Shown here one piece after another: positions 30,599 through 39,677 of a DNA stretch of 64,000 nucleotides; position 1 is the stretch's first letter, and every line of letters starts with the position of its first letter. The DNA comes from JBMDXB01 sp048594975 (lineage in GTDB: Bacteria > Acidobacteriota > Vicinamibacteria > Vicinamibacterales > 2-12-FULL-66-21), in the NCBI GenBank assembly GCA_048594975.1, contig JBMDXQ010000093.1, forward strand, positions 62,001-126,000, read 5' to 3'. Under the pieces are notes generated by a model, which made no database searches, was not told where the DNA came from, and saw only the letters and a list, made by a program, of their open reading frames with translations. The position numbers and the translations under genes are program-made.

Positions 30599-33334
30599 AT
30601 GAAACGCCTGTTTGCCGTCCTGCTCGTGGTTCTCCTCGCGCCGCTCGGGGCATCCGCGCAGACCGCCGCCCAACCGCAGGAAACCGGCAAGCCGGGAGCG
30701 CCGCTGAAGCTGCCGGCGACCGTCTGCGACCTGCCGGTCCCCGCGCCCGCGAAGCCGCCGCCGGCCGGATCGCCGCCGCTCGTCAACAACATCCTCCTCT
30801 GCTTCGCCAGGCAGGGCGGCGCGCCGGTCGTCGAGGCGCAGACCTACCTGTTCTACCTGGAGATCAAGAACCACCTGAGCAGGCCGCTGGAAGACCGCTG
30901 GGTGCCGTACACCGAGGAGACCGAGCAGATCCTCCTGCGCGACTTCAAGAGCCTGTGGGCGACGAGCTTCCTGGACGACCTCTCGATCGAGGTGATCGAC
31001 GTCGATTTGGGCAACGGCGTGATCGGGAAGCTGGTTGTCTTCAACATGGAGGAGCGGCAGCGGATCAAGATCGTCGACTACGAGGGGCTCAGCAAGGTGA
31101 GCCAGTCCGATATCGAGGAGGCGCTGAAGAAGGAAAGCGTCTCCGTGCGGCTGGACTCCTTCGTCGATCCCTCGATCATCCGACGCGTCACCGGCATCGT
31201 CCGCCAGCTCTACGCCGAGAAAGGGTTCCAGTACGCGGACGTGCGGCCCGAGGTCAAGGAAGTCGCCGGCGGTCCGAAGCTGGTCCACCTCACGTTCCAC
31301 GTCAGCGAGGGCCCGCAGGTCAAGATCCGGCACATCGACTTCATCGGCAACCAGAAGGTGGGCGATCGGAAGCTGCGCGGGAGGATGAAGGAGAACAAGG
31401 GACCCGGCATGTTCTCCTTCATCACCGGCGGCGGCACCTACAAGGAGCACAAGTACGAGGACGATGCCGACCTGCTCGTCGAGCACTACCGCAACGAGGG
31501 CTACATCGCCGCGCAGATCGGGCAGCCGGAGCTGCGCATCATCGAGGACAGCGAGGACGGCAAGAAGCGCTTCGTCGAGATGAAGATCCCGGTGACCGAG
31601 GGCAACCGCTACCGGGTCGGCGAGGTCACGTTCGCCGGCAACACCGTCGTCAACAGCCAGGCGCTGCGGCCGCTCTTCAAGCTCGACGAGGGCGACTGGT
31701 ACAACGAGAAGAAGGTCCGCAAGGGCTTCGAGAAGGCCCGCGAGCTGTACGGGACGGGCGGCTACATGGAGTTCACCGGGTATCCGGATCTGAACCCGCG
31801 AGACCAGGGCCAGAAGGCGAACGGGCCGCAGCAGGCGGGCCCCGTCGCGCCCTGGGCGAAGCCGACGGCAAAGGACGGATCGCCCATCGTGGACGTCACG
31901 ATGCGCATGCAGGAGGGCAAGCAGTACTACGTCAACCGCATCACCTTCGTGGGCAACACGACGACACGGGACAACGTCATCCGCCGCGAGATGCGGCTGC
32001 TCGAGAACGGCATCTTCGACACCGAGGCGCTGAAGCACAGCGTCCGCCGCCTCAACCAGCTCGGCTACTTCAAGCCGCTCGAGGGCAACGAGGCGATCGA
32101 CGTCCAGAAGACGCCGAACGCCGAGAACAAGGTGGATGTGAAGCTGAAATTCGAGGAGCAGAACCGCAACCAGCTCACGTTCGGCGCCGGCGTGTCGCAG
32201 TTCGAAGGGTTCTTCGGCCAGCTCTCGTTCCAGACTTCGAACTTCATGGGGCGCGGCGAGACGTTCACCGTCGCGCTGCAGCAGGGCAGCCGCGCCAGGA
32301 ACTACGAGCTGGCGTTCTCCGAGCCGTTCCTCTTCGATCGGCCGATGACCGCGGGCGTGAACTTCTTCGTCCGCGAGTTCCGCTACGTCGGCCTCTATAC
32401 CCAGGATTCGGTGGGTGGCAACCTGGTCTACGGCTTCAACGTCTCGAACTACGGCCGGATGTTCGTGACCTACAGTTACGAGCGCGTCAAGGTGAGCGAG
32501 CTGAACGCGGCATTCAACGATCCGCTGCTCCTGCAGAACAACCCGCTGCTCGCCGAATCGCTGCTCATCGGGCAGGGGAACCGCCGGACCGTCAGTAAGA
32601 TCGGCCCGAGCTACGTGTTCAACACGGTCGACCATCCGATCTTTCCGACGAGCGGGACGCGCTACACCGCAACGTTCGACCTGGCGGGTCTCGGCGGCAA
32701 CACGAAGTTCTACAACCCGCGACTCGAAGGGATCTGGTACCTCAGGATGACCGGCCGGACGTCGCTCGGGTTCCGGGCGCAGGCGGAGTACATCGCGCCG
32801 TACGGCCGCTCCCTCACGGTGCCGATCTTCGAGAAGCTGTTCCTCGGCGGCGAGTACAGCATCCGCGGCTTCGACCTGCGAACGGTCGCCCCGCGCGATC
32901 CGACTACCGGGGCCGTGGTCGGCGGCAACAAGAGCCTGCTGTTCAACGCCGAGTACCTGATCAGCATCGCCGGCCCGGTGCGGCTCGTGCTGTTCTACGA
33001 TGCCGGCCAGGTCCGCGAGCGCGGCGAAGGGTTCGCCTGGCAGGAGGAGGTCTTCCAGCGGGTGAACCCGCCGCAGCTGGTGCCGTTCCAGTTCGACACC
33101 GACCAGGTGGCGAGCAACCTGTCGAACCTGCCGCCGGCCGAGAGCGTGCTCCTCGGGAAGACGAGCGCGTTCAAAACCTCGACCGGCGCGGAGGTCCGCT
33201 TCTTCATGCCGGTGCTCAACGTGCCCTTCCGGCTGATCTTCGCGTGGAATCCGCAGCGTTTCGGCGTGCTCGACAACCAGCTGCAGCCGACCAAGCGCTT
33301 CGTGTTCCGGTTTGCGGTCGGGACGACGTTCTAG
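30599..33334 (+). CDS. bamA: outer-membrane protein assembly factor BamA
   Basis: 911 residues, longer than the usual 800. A signal peptide (MKRLFAVLLVVLLAPLGASAQ) and a Pro-rich linker are followed by about five POTRA domains (IKIVDYEGL, VKIRHIDFIGN, YRVGEVTFAGN and YVNRITFVGN mark strands). The 16-strand Omp85 barrel comes after residue 530, with the L6 motif GGEYSIRGFD and a C-terminal Phe. A POTRA-5 linker rich in Pro/Gln and a long loop near residue 820 explain the extra length. ATG 30599 starts the signal peptide. The bamA-skp-lpx order is conserved. Confidence 0.95.
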   Translation: MKRLFAVLLVVLLAPLGASAQTAAQPQETGKPGAPLKLPATVCDLPVPAPAKPPPAGSPPLVNNILLCFARQGGAPVVEAQTYLFYLEIKNHLSRPLEDRWVPYTEETEQILLRDFKSLWATSFLDDLSIEVIDVDLGNGVIGKLVVFNMEERQRIKIVDYEGLSKVSQSDIEEALKKESVSVRLDSFVDPSIIRRVTGIVRQLYAEKGFQYADVRPEVKEVAGGPKLVHLTFHVSEGPQVKIRHIDFIGNQKVGDRKLRGRMKENKGPGMFSFITGGGTYKEHKYEDDADLLVEHYRNEGYIAAQIGQPELRIIEDSEDGKKRFVEMKIPVTEGNRYRVGEVTFAGNTVVNSQALRPLFKLDEGDWYNEKKVRKGFEKARELYGTGGYMEFTGYPDLNPRDQGQKANGPQQAGPVAPWAKPTAKDGSPIVDVTMRMQEGKQYYVNRITFVGNTTTRDNVIRREMRLLENGIFDTEALKHSVRRLNQLGYFKPLEGNEAIDVQKTPNAENKVDVKLKFEEQNRNQLTFGAGVSQFEGFFGQLSFQTSNFMGRGETFTVALQQGSRARNYELAFSEPFLFDRPMTAGVNFFVREFRYVGLYTQDSVGGNLVYGFNVSNYGRMFVTYSYERVKVSELNAAFNDPLLLQNNPLLAESLLIGQGNRRTVSKIGPSYVFNTVDHPIFPTSGTRYTATFDLAGLGGNTKFYNPRLEGIWYLRMTGRTSLGFRAQAEYIAPYGRSLTVPIFEKLFLGGEYSIRGFDLRTVAPRDPTTGAVVGGNKSLLFNAEYLISIAGPVRLVLFYDAGQVRERGEGFAWQEEVFQRVNPPQLVPFQFDTDQVASNLSNLPPAESVLLGKTSAFKTSTGAEVRFFMPVLNVPFRLIFAWNPQRFGVLDNQLQPTKRFVFRFAVGTTF

Positions 33335-33506
33335 TCCCGGGGCTTCGCCCTGCCGGACCCTGGCTCGCCGTCGCTCGCCAGCCGCGTGTGGCCCCGCTCC
33401 GCTTGGGCGTGGCGCGCCCGTCGCGTTTTGGAGATGCCGCCCCTTTGTGAGCCGCCAGCTGTTTAGGTAAGCTTGTCAGAGTACTCAGTCAGAAAGGTAT
33501 CGATTG

Positions 33507-34157
33507 ATGACAGTGCTGAAGACCGTGACCGTGTTTGCCCTGGGATTCGTGCTTTCGGCCGGCGCCGGGGCCGCGCAGACCGCCCCGACCGCGCAGACGC
33601 CGCCGCCCGCGACGCAGAAGCCGGCCGACCCGGCGCAGAAGCCGGCCGAGGCCAAGCCGCAGCCGCGGCCGCCGGTGCCGTTCCCCGAAGGCGCACGCGT
33701 CGCGTTCGTGAACTTCGACTACGTCGCGCAGACCTCCGAGGAAGGCAAGGCGATGATCGCCAGGCTGCAGGAGATGCAGAAGAAGAAGCAGGCCGAGCTC
33801 GCCGACCGACAGAAGAAGCTCGAGGAGGCGCGCAAGAAGGCGGCCGACCAGTCGAGCGTCATGAACGATCAGGCGCGCGCCCAGGCGGAACGCGACATCA
33901 CGAGGCTCGAGCGCGACCTGCAGGACGCGCAGCAGGACGCCAGCAACGAGTTCAACGACTTCTCGCAGAAGGTCCAGAACGAGTTCGGCCAGAAGATCCG
34001 CCCGCTGCTCGAGGCGATCGCCAAGGAGAAGGGCATTCATCTCATCCTGCGCGCCGTGCCGGAGGTGATCGCCTACGCCACCGAGGGCATCGACATCTCC
34101 GACGAGCTCGTGCAGCGCCTGAACTCCGGCGCGAAGGGAACGCCCGCCAAGAAGTAA
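33507..34157 (+). CDS. OmpH/Skp-family periplasmic chaperone
   Basis: 216 residues. A signal peptide is followed by a Pro/Gln-rich linker (25-60) and a beta strand (RVAFVNFDYV). Two long coiled-coil helices come next (MQKKKQAELADRQKKLEEAR to about residue 155), then IHLILRAVPEVIAYATEGID, the typical C-terminal core. In E. coli Skp holds unfolded barrel proteins before BamA. I use ATG 33507. It lies between bamA and fabZ-lpxA, as expected. Confidence 0.9.
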   Translation: MTVLKTVTVFALGFVLSAGAGAAQTAPTAQTPPPATQKPADPAQKPAEAKPQPRPPVPFPEGARVAFVNFDYVAQTSEEGKAMIARLQEMQKKKQAELADRQKKLEEARKKAADQSSVMNDQARAQAERDITRLERDLQDAQQDASNEFNDFSQKVQNEFGQKIRPLLEAIAKEKGIHLILRAVPEVIAYATEGIDISDELVQRLNSGAKGTPAKK

Positions 34158-34159
34158 CT

Positions 34160-34272
34160 TCGCGTGCGGTTCCGGTTCCAGGGTTCCGAGGGTCCGCGGT
34201 TCCAGGTCGCGGAACCGCGGAACTCCGGAACCGCGGAACTCCGGAACCGCGGAACCCCGGAACCCCGGAACC
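34160..34272. repeat. GGTTCC/GGAACC word palindrome before fabZ-lpxA
   Basis: The left arm repeats GGTTCCG/GGTTCCA; the right arm repeats GGAACCGC, GGAACTCC and GGAACCCC in steps of about 8 nt. It fills the gap between the skp-like gene and the next promoter. Word length is 8 here rather than 7. Confidence 0.8.
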
Positions 34273-34276
34273 ACTC

Positions 34277-34285
34277 TGATACACT
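34277..34285 (+). promoter_or_regulatory. extended -10 element of fabZ-lpxA, leaderless arrangement
   Basis: TGATACACT is an extended -10 (TG-N-TACACT) whose end lies 6 nt before the GTG at 34292, so the transcript would begin at the start codon. The same nonamer occurs before lpxI at 36365. Confidence 0.5.
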
Positions 34286-34291
34286 TCAACC

Positions 34292-35542
34292 GTGCCGGGC
34301 ATCAACATCCCCGAGACGCTCGAGCGCCAGTGCTACCGCTTCCCCGCGCCGCTCATCGACGCGATCGTCGAGCACGAACCGGGGCGGCGCGTCGTCGCGG
34401 TCAAGAACGTCACGGTCGGCGAGGAGTTCTTCCAGGGGCACTTCCCGGGCGCGCCGCTCATGCCGGCGGTGCTGATGGTCGAGGCGCTGTCGCAGGTGGC
34501 CGCGCTCCTGCTGCTGCATGGTGCAGGCGGCAGAGCGGACCCGCGGCGCGTGTTCCTGCGCGGCGTGGACAACGCGAAGTTCCGCCGGCAGGTGGTGCCC
34601 GGTGACCGGTTGCGCCTCGAGGTGACGCTGGCGTCGCGACGACGGGGCATCGCCCGCGTGCAGGCGGCCGCCTACCGCGACGAGCAACTGGTCGCCGAGG
34701 CCGAGCTGGTGATGGCGCTCCCGCCCCTCCGCGTGTCGATCGACCCGACCGCGGTCGTGCACCAGGGCACGCAGATCGGCGAGGGCACCGAGGTCGGCCC
34801 GTACGCGGTCATCGGCGAGCACGTGCGCATCGGGCGCGGCTGCCGCATCGGCGCCTCGTCGGTGATCGAGGGACACACGGCGATCGGAGACGGCAACCAG
34901 ATCTTCCCCTTCGTCTCCATCGGGCAGATCCCGCAGGACCTGAAGTTCGGCGGCGAGCCGACGCGCGTGGCGATCGGCCACCGGAACGTGATCCGGGAGT
35001 TCGTGACCATCCACCGCGGCACGGCCGGCGGCGGCGGGATCACGGACATCGGGGACCACAACCTGCTGATGGCCTACACGCACATTGCGCACGACTGCCA
35101 CGTCGGCAGCCACACCATCTTCGCGAACGCCGCCACGCTCGCCGGGCACGTGCTGGTCGAGGACTACGCGACCATCGGCGCGTTTTCCGGGGTCCACCAG
35201 TTCTGTCGCGTCGGCCGCCACGCCTTCATCGGCGGTTACTCGGTGGTGACCAAGGACGCGTTGCCGTTCGCCAAGACGGTCGGCAATCGCGCGCGCATCT
35301 ACGGGCTGAACACGATTGGGCTGGAACGCCGCGGGTTCTCGCGCGATCTGATCGCGAAGCTGCGCCGCGCCTACCGGCATCTGCTGCACTCCAACACCAG
35401 CCGCGCGCTGGCGCAGATCGAGGCGGACCGGTCGCTGAGGTGCGAGGAGGTGGATTACCTGGTGACCTTCATCAGGACGTCGGCGCGCGGCGTCTCACTG
35501 CGCCGCCCGAGCCGGCGGCTGGAAGAAGTCGTAGAAGACTAG
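34292..35542 (+). CDS. fabZ-lpxA: fused 3-hydroxyacyl-ACP dehydratase / UDP-GlcNAc acyltransferase
   Basis: 416 residues, close to the sum of FabZ (about 150) and LpxA (about 260). Residues 1-145 are a FabZ hot-dog fold with AVKNVTVGEEFFQGHFPG, carrying the catalytic His, and VLMVEALSQ, carrying the catalytic Glu. From about residue 150 a left-handed beta-helix begins (DPTAVVHQGTQIGEGTEVGP), with the LpxA catalytic His in YTHIAHDCHVG and the helical C-terminus. The join is continuous, with no stop or frameshift. FabZ and LpxA compete for the same hydroxyacyl-ACP, so fusion could fix their ratio. No lpxD is present in the usual place before fabZ. Confidence 0.93.
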   Translation: MPGINIPETLERQCYRFPAPLIDAIVEHEPGRRVVAVKNVTVGEEFFQGHFPGAPLMPAVLMVEALSQVAALLLLHGAGGRADPRRVFLRGVDNAKFRRQVVPGDRLRLEVTLASRRRGIARVQAAAYRDEQLVAEAELVMALPPLRVSIDPTAVVHQGTQIGEGTEVGPYAVIGEHVRIGRGCRIGASSVIEGHTAIGDGNQIFPFVSIGQIPQDLKFGGEPTRVAIGHRNVIREFVTIHRGTAGGGGITDIGDHNLLMAYTHIAHDCHVGSHTIFANAATLAGHVLVEDYATIGAFSGVHQFCRVGRHAFIGGYSVVTKDALPFAKTVGNRARIYGLNTIGLERRGFSRDLIAKLRRAYRHLLHSNTSRALAQIEADRSLRCEEVDYLVTFIRTSARGVSLRRPSRRLEEVVED

Positions 35543-35555
35543 CGCTGGTCGACGC

Positions 35556-35730
35556 TCACCAACTTCCAAACCGTTCGAGCACTCCAAGAGGCCCGACAGC
35601 AACGACCAGGGGCAACTCTCGATGGCTCGCTGGGAGTCGATTGCGATGGCAGTTGGTCCCCGGGGCCTTCGGAGTTCTCGAAGATTGGCCGTTCGCCTTT
35701 GTAGTAGTTGGCGTGCGTCAGGGACGCTCG
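35556..35730. repeat. degenerate heptad palindrome between convergent genes
   Basis: Words AACTTCC, AAACCGTTCG and CACTCCA on the left correspond to CTTCGGAGTTCTCGAAG and AGTTGGCGTG on the right. It is the most eroded of the arrays. It separates the end of fabZ-lpxA from the end of the minus-strand lipoprotein and may serve both as terminator. Confidence 0.4.
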
Positions 35731-35740
35731 ACCCGTCGGC

Positions 35741-36166
35741 TCAGGGATGCACGACATCCACCTTGAAGGTGACGCCCGCCTCCAGGTTTCCCGAAGCATC
35801 GGACAGGCGCACGCACAGGCTCCCTGCCGCCGACATCGTCCCGGTCACGAAGGTCCCCTGGACCGCGTTGTCGTTGGCCAGCACGACCTGGCAGACGGTG
35901 CCGTTCCAGTTGCCGAGGATGAGGCTCACCGGCACGGCGCTCGAGCTGAGCTCGACGAGCGTGGCCGTGACCTGGCCGGTGGCTGCGACCGCGAACGAGA
36001 ACGTCACGGCCCCATTCCGGTTGAGCGTGCCGCTGAACGACTCGGTCACCGATGGCGCGGGGGGATTCGGGGTGGTGGGCGTGTCCGACTCGTCGTCGTC
36101 ACAGCCCGCCGCGCCGAACGCGGCGAGCGCGAGCACCAGGCCCAGAGCGGCAAACCGTCGACGCAT
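35741..36166 (-). CDS. putative lipoprotein with a beta-sandwich domain
   Basis: 141 residues. A signal peptide ends in a lipobox (FGAAGC), followed by an acidic, Thr/Pro-rich linker (DDDESDTPTTPNPPAP) and a beta-rich domain (ESFSGTLNRNGAVTFSFAV, GSLCVRLSD). The acidic +2 residue would be an inner-membrane retention signal under E. coli rules, though these may not apply. It resembles pre-peptidase C-terminal or emp24-like sandwich domains in layout. Function unknown. Confidence 0.72.
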   Translation of the reverse strand: MRRRFAALGLVLALAAFGAAGCDDDESDTPTTPNPPAPSVTESFSGTLNRNGAVTFSFAVAATGQVTATLVELSSSAVPVSLILGNWNGTVCQVVLANDNAVQGTFVTGTMSAAGSLCVRLSDASGNLEAGVTFKVDVVHP

Positions 36167-36364
36167 GTCTCTCCTGTGAGAATCACCCGCCTCGCGCGGC
36201 CGGCTCGTTCTGCGGCGCAGGTGTCGTGTCTTGTGTTAGACGCCATCCGGATGCGGTCGGCCTGCCTGCCCCGGCGCGCCATCTGCGCACGCGGGACCCG
36301 GCTGGAATGCCTCGTCGGGCGACCACCCGCATAGGGCGTCGAATCCTTCTAGTTTAGTCCATTC

Positions 36365-36373
36365 TGATACACT
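36365..36373 (+). promoter_or_regulatory. extended -10 element upstream of lpxI
   Basis: TGATACACT, identical to the element before fabZ-lpxA. The expected start is about 40 nt before the lpxI ATG. Confidence 0.45.
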
Positions 36374-36419
36374 GACGGGCTGTGTTCCCGCAGAACCCGG
36401 CACCCGGCGCGCACGCCGC

Positions 36420-37253
36420 ATGAGCCGAATCGGTCTCATCGCCGGAAACGGGACATTCCCATTCCTCGCTTTGCAGGGTGCCCGCAGCCTCGGGCACGAT
36501 GTCACCGTCGTCGCGATCAAGGAGGAGGCGTTCAAGGATCTCGAGGGCGCGGCTCGGGACGCCGGCGCCGACCTGCACTGGGTGTCGCTCGGCCAGCTGG
36601 GCGCGTGCATTCGCATCTTGAAGGACGCGGGGATCCGCCAGGCGGTGATGGCCGGCCAGGTCAAGCACGTGCAGATCTTCTCCGGCATCGTGCCCGACCT
36701 GACCCTCCTCTCGGTCCTGGCGAAGCTGAAGGCACGCAACACCGATGCGCTCATCTCCGCGGTGGCCGGCGTGCTGCGCGATCACGGGATCGAACTGCTT
36801 GACTCGACGTCGTTCCTGGCGCCGCTGCTCGCGAAGCCCGGCACGCTCACGGCCAGGGAGCCGGACGACTCCGAGCGGGTGGATCTGGAGTTCGGCTACC
36901 GTATCGCCGATGCGATCGCGGGACTGGACATCGGCCAGACCATCGCCGTCAAGCACAAGGCGGTAGTTGCGGTCGAGGCGATGGAGGGGACCGACGAGGT
37001 GATCGGACGTGCGGGGTATCTCGCCGGCCCGGGCGTCCGTATCGTGAAGGTCGCCAAGCCGGACCAGGACATGCGGTTCGACGTGCCGGTGGTCGGGATC
37101 GCGACGATCCGGGCGATGCGGGTGGCTGGGGCGTCGGCATTGTCCATCGACGCCGGGCGCACGCTGGTGCTCGACGGCGAACACCTCTTCGGCGCGGCCA
37201 ACGAGGCCGGGATCGCGATCGTCGGACGGCCGCGGCGGGATGCCGATGGCTGA
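36420..37253 (+). CDS. lpxI: UDP-2,3-diacylglucosamine pyrophosphatase LpxI
   Basis: 277 residues of the former DUF1009 family. It cleaves UDP-diacylglucosamine to lipid X and replaces LpxH in many non-enteric bacteria. Recognised segments: IGLIAGNGTFPFLALQGAR, VMAGQVKHVQIF and DIGQTIAVKHKAVVAVEAMEGTD (seen in part as IGQTIAVKHKAVVAVEA), with the conserved catalytic Asp region near GASALSIDAGRTLVLD. It lies within the lipid A neighbourhood. Confidence 0.93.
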   Translation: MSRIGLIAGNGTFPFLALQGARSLGHDVTVVAIKEEAFKDLEGAARDAGADLHWVSLGQLGACIRILKDAGIRQAVMAGQVKHVQIFSGIVPDLTLLSVLAKLKARNTDALISAVAGVLRDHGIELLDSTSFLAPLLAKPGTLTAREPDDSERVDLEFGYRIADAIAGLDIGQTIAVKHKAVVAVEAMEGTDEVIGRAGYLAGPGVRIVKVAKPDQDMRFDVPVVGIATIRAMRVAGASALSIDAGRTLVLDGEHLFGAANEAGIAIVGRPRRDADG

Positions 37254-38181
37254 GGCGCTGCGGACGGCGGTCGTCGGCATCGGCCACCTCGGCCGCCACC
37301 ATGCGCGGATTCTCGCGGCGCTCGACGAGGCCCAACTGGTCGCCGTCGTCGACACGATCGAGGACCGCGCCGCCACCGCGGCGGCGGCAACCGCGGCGCA
37401 GGCGCTTGCCGACTACCGCGAGCTGGTGGGAAAGGTCGACGCGGTCACCGTCGCCGTGCCGACCGAGCTGCACCACGAGGTCGCGATGCCATTTCTCGAG
37501 CGCGGGACCGCCGTCCTGGTCGAGAAGCCGATGGCGCGGACGCTCGCCGAGGCGGATGCGATGGTGGCCGCGGCCCGCGCCAGCGGCGCGACGCTGGCGG
37601 TCGGCCACACGGAGCGCTACAACCCGGCGGTCGCCGCCGTGATGCCGCTGGTCACCGCCCCCCGCTTCGTCGAGGTCCACCGCCTCGGCGTGTTCGCCGA
37701 GCGCAGCCTCGACATCGACGTGGTGTTCGACCTGATGATCCACGACCTCGACATCATTCTCGCGCTCGTACGGTCAGAGGTGACGACCATCGAGGCGGTC
37801 GGCGTCCCCGTGCTGACGCCGCGCTACGACATCGCCAACGCACGGCTGCGCTTCGCGTCGGGCTGCATCGCCAACGTGACCGCGAGCCGCATCAGCCGCG
37901 ATCGGGTGCGCAAGATCCGGTTCTTCCAGCCGGACGCGTACCTCTCGATCGACTACGCGCTGCAGGAGGTGGAGGGCTGGCGCCTGGTTCGGGGCCCCGG
38001 GCCGCGGCCCTCGATCGAGGGCGGTCCCATCCCCGTCCGTCGCGACGAGCCGTTGCGCGTCGAGCTCGCCGATTTCCTGGTGTCGGCGCGCGAGAAGCGA
38101 CTTCCTGCGGTAGACGGCGAGGCGGGCCGTCGCGCCCTGGCGCTGGCGACGCGGGTGGCGGAGAAGATGGAGAGCGTGTGA
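37246..38181 (+). CDS. Gfo/Idh/MocA-family oxidoreductase
   Basis: 311 residues. An N-terminal Rossmann fold (VVGIGHLGRHHARIL) and the EKP motif (VEKPMA) are followed by the catalytic-domain GHTERYNP and FDLMIHDLDIIL with the key HD pair. ATG 37246 overlaps the lpxI stop; ATG 37240 is an alternative. The family includes GnnA, which oxidises UDP-GlcNAc for amide-linked lipid A. The lpxI overlap makes a lipid A or surface-sugar role attractive, but no GnnB aminotransferase is present here. The substrate is therefore open. Confidence 0.85.
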   Translation: MAEALRTAVVGIGHLGRHHARILAALDEAQLVAVVDTIEDRAATAAAATAAQALADYRELVGKVDAVTVAVPTELHHEVAMPFLERGTAVLVEKPMARTLAEADAMVAAARASGATLAVGHTERYNPAVAAVMPLVTAPRFVEVHRLGVFAERSLDIDVVFDLMIHDLDIILALVRSEVTTIEAVGVPVLTPRYDIANARLRFASGCIANVTASRISRDRVRKIRFFQPDAYLSIDYALQEVEGWRLVRGPGPRPSIEGGPIPVRRDEPLRVELADFLVSAREKRLPAVDGEAGRRALALATRVAEKMESV

Positions 38182-38222
38182 GCATTTCGGCGCTCGGCGC
38201 TCGAACGTGACTACGGACGTCC

Positions 38223-39677
38223 ATGTTCAATGATCTGAGTGAGTTCATCGCAGTCCTCGAGAAGGAACGCGAGCTGCACCGCGTGACGGAGTCCGTCAGC
38301 CCGGACCTCGAGATCGCCGCGGTCACGGATCGGGTCTCGAAATCGCCCGGCGGCGGGCCGGCGCTGCTCTTCGAGCGGCCGGCCGGGTACGACATCCCGG
38401 TGGCCATCAATCTCTTCGGCTCGCTCAGGCGCACGTGCCTCGCGCTCGGCGTCGAGACGCTCGATGATCTCGCGCGCGAGATCGAAGAGCTGACCTCGCC
38501 GAAGATGCCCGCCGGCGTGCTCGACGCCCTCAGGATGCTGCCCGCGGTCGGACGGCTCCGCGACCTGATGCCGAAGACGGTGCGCGAGGCGCCCTGTCAG
38601 GAAGTCGTGCGCCGCGACGGCACGCTCGACGAACTCCCCATCCTGAAGTGCTGGCCCGAAGACGGCGGCCGCTACATCACGTTTCCGCTGGTGTTCACCA
38701 AGGATCCGGAAACCGGGGTGCGCAACGTCGGCACGTACCGCATGCAGGTGTTCGACGGGCGGACCACGGCCATGCACTGGCAGCGTCACAAGGGCGGCGC
38801 GCAGCACTACCGCCTGGCCGAGCGGGCCGGCAAGCGCCTCGACGTGTCGGTGGCGCTCGGGCCGGACCCGGCGCTGGCGTACGCGGCGACCGCGCCGATG
38901 CCGGAAGGACTCGACGAGCTGATGCTCGCCGGCTTTCTTCGTCGCGATCGCGTCGAGCTGGTGAAGTGCGTGACCAACGGGCTCGAGGTGCCGGCGACGG
39001 CACAGGTGGTTTTGGAGGGCTATGTCGAGCCCGGCGAGCGCCGCCGTGAGGGTCCCTTCGGCGACCACACAGGGTTCTACTCGCATCCCGACGACTACCC
39101 GGTGTTTCACCTGACCTGCATCACGCACCGCAGGAACCCGGTATACCTGACAACCGTCGTCGGCATCCCGCCGATGGAGGACTACTATCTCGGCCAGGCC
39201 AGCGAGCGGCTCTTCCTGCCGCTCATCCGCAAGACGCTGCCGGAGATCGTGGACATGCACTTCCCCGCCTCCGGGATCTTCCATAACATCGTGCTCGTCT
39301 CGATCGACAAGCGGTATCCCGGCCATGCGCGCAAGATCATGAACGCCTTCTGGGGCCTCGGCCAGCTGATGTTCTCGAAGACGATCGTCGTGGTCGACAA
39401 GGACGTGGACGTGCAGAACGAGGCGGAGGTCGCCTGGATCGTTGGTACCCATTACGATCCGATGCGCGACGTCCAGTTCACGCGCGGCCCGGTCGACGAC
39501 CTCGAGGACGCCAGCGATCTGCCCGCCTACGGCAGCAAGATGGGTATCGACGCGACGCGCAAGTGGGCGTCGGAGGGTTTCACGCGTCCCTGGCCGAAAC
39601 GGCTCGTCACCTCGGAGCAGGCGGCGAAGCGCGCCGAGCAGCTCTGGCAGACGATCAGCAAGGGGTGGAAACCGTGA
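38223..39677 (+). CDS. mqnL: UbiD-family decarboxylase (menaquinone pathway)
   Basis: 484 residues. A prenylated-FMN-dependent decarboxylase. The active-site glutamates and Asp are visible in ERRREGPFGDHTGFY; RYITFPLVFTKDPETG and GTYRMQVFDG are further family motifs. The UbiX that makes its cofactor is encoded at 44.9 kb. In the futalosine route such an enzyme (MqnL) removes the carboxylate of the naphthoate. Its place at the head of the mqn genes supports that role; the specific symbol is inferred from context. Confidence 0.88.
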   Translation: MFNDLSEFIAVLEKERELHRVTESVSPDLEIAAVTDRVSKSPGGGPALLFERPAGYDIPVAINLFGSLRRTCLALGVETLDDLAREIEELTSPKMPAGVLDALRMLPAVGRLRDLMPKTVREAPCQEVVRRDGTLDELPILKCWPEDGGRYITFPLVFTKDPETGVRNVGTYRMQVFDGRTTAMHWQRHKGGAQHYRLAERAGKRLDVSVALGPDPALAYAATAPMPEGLDELMLAGFLRRDRVELVKCVTNGLEVPATAQVVLEGYVEPGERRREGPFGDHTGFYSHPDDYPVFHLTCITHRRNPVYLTTVVGIPPMEDYYLGQASERLFLPLIRKTLPEIVDMHFPASGIFHNIVLVSIDKRYPGHARKIMNAFWGLGQLMFSKTIVVVDKDVDVQNEAEVAWIVGTHYDPMRDVQFTRGPVDDLEDASDLPAYGSKMGIDATRKWASEGFTRPWPKRLVTSEQAAKRAEQLWQTISKGWKP

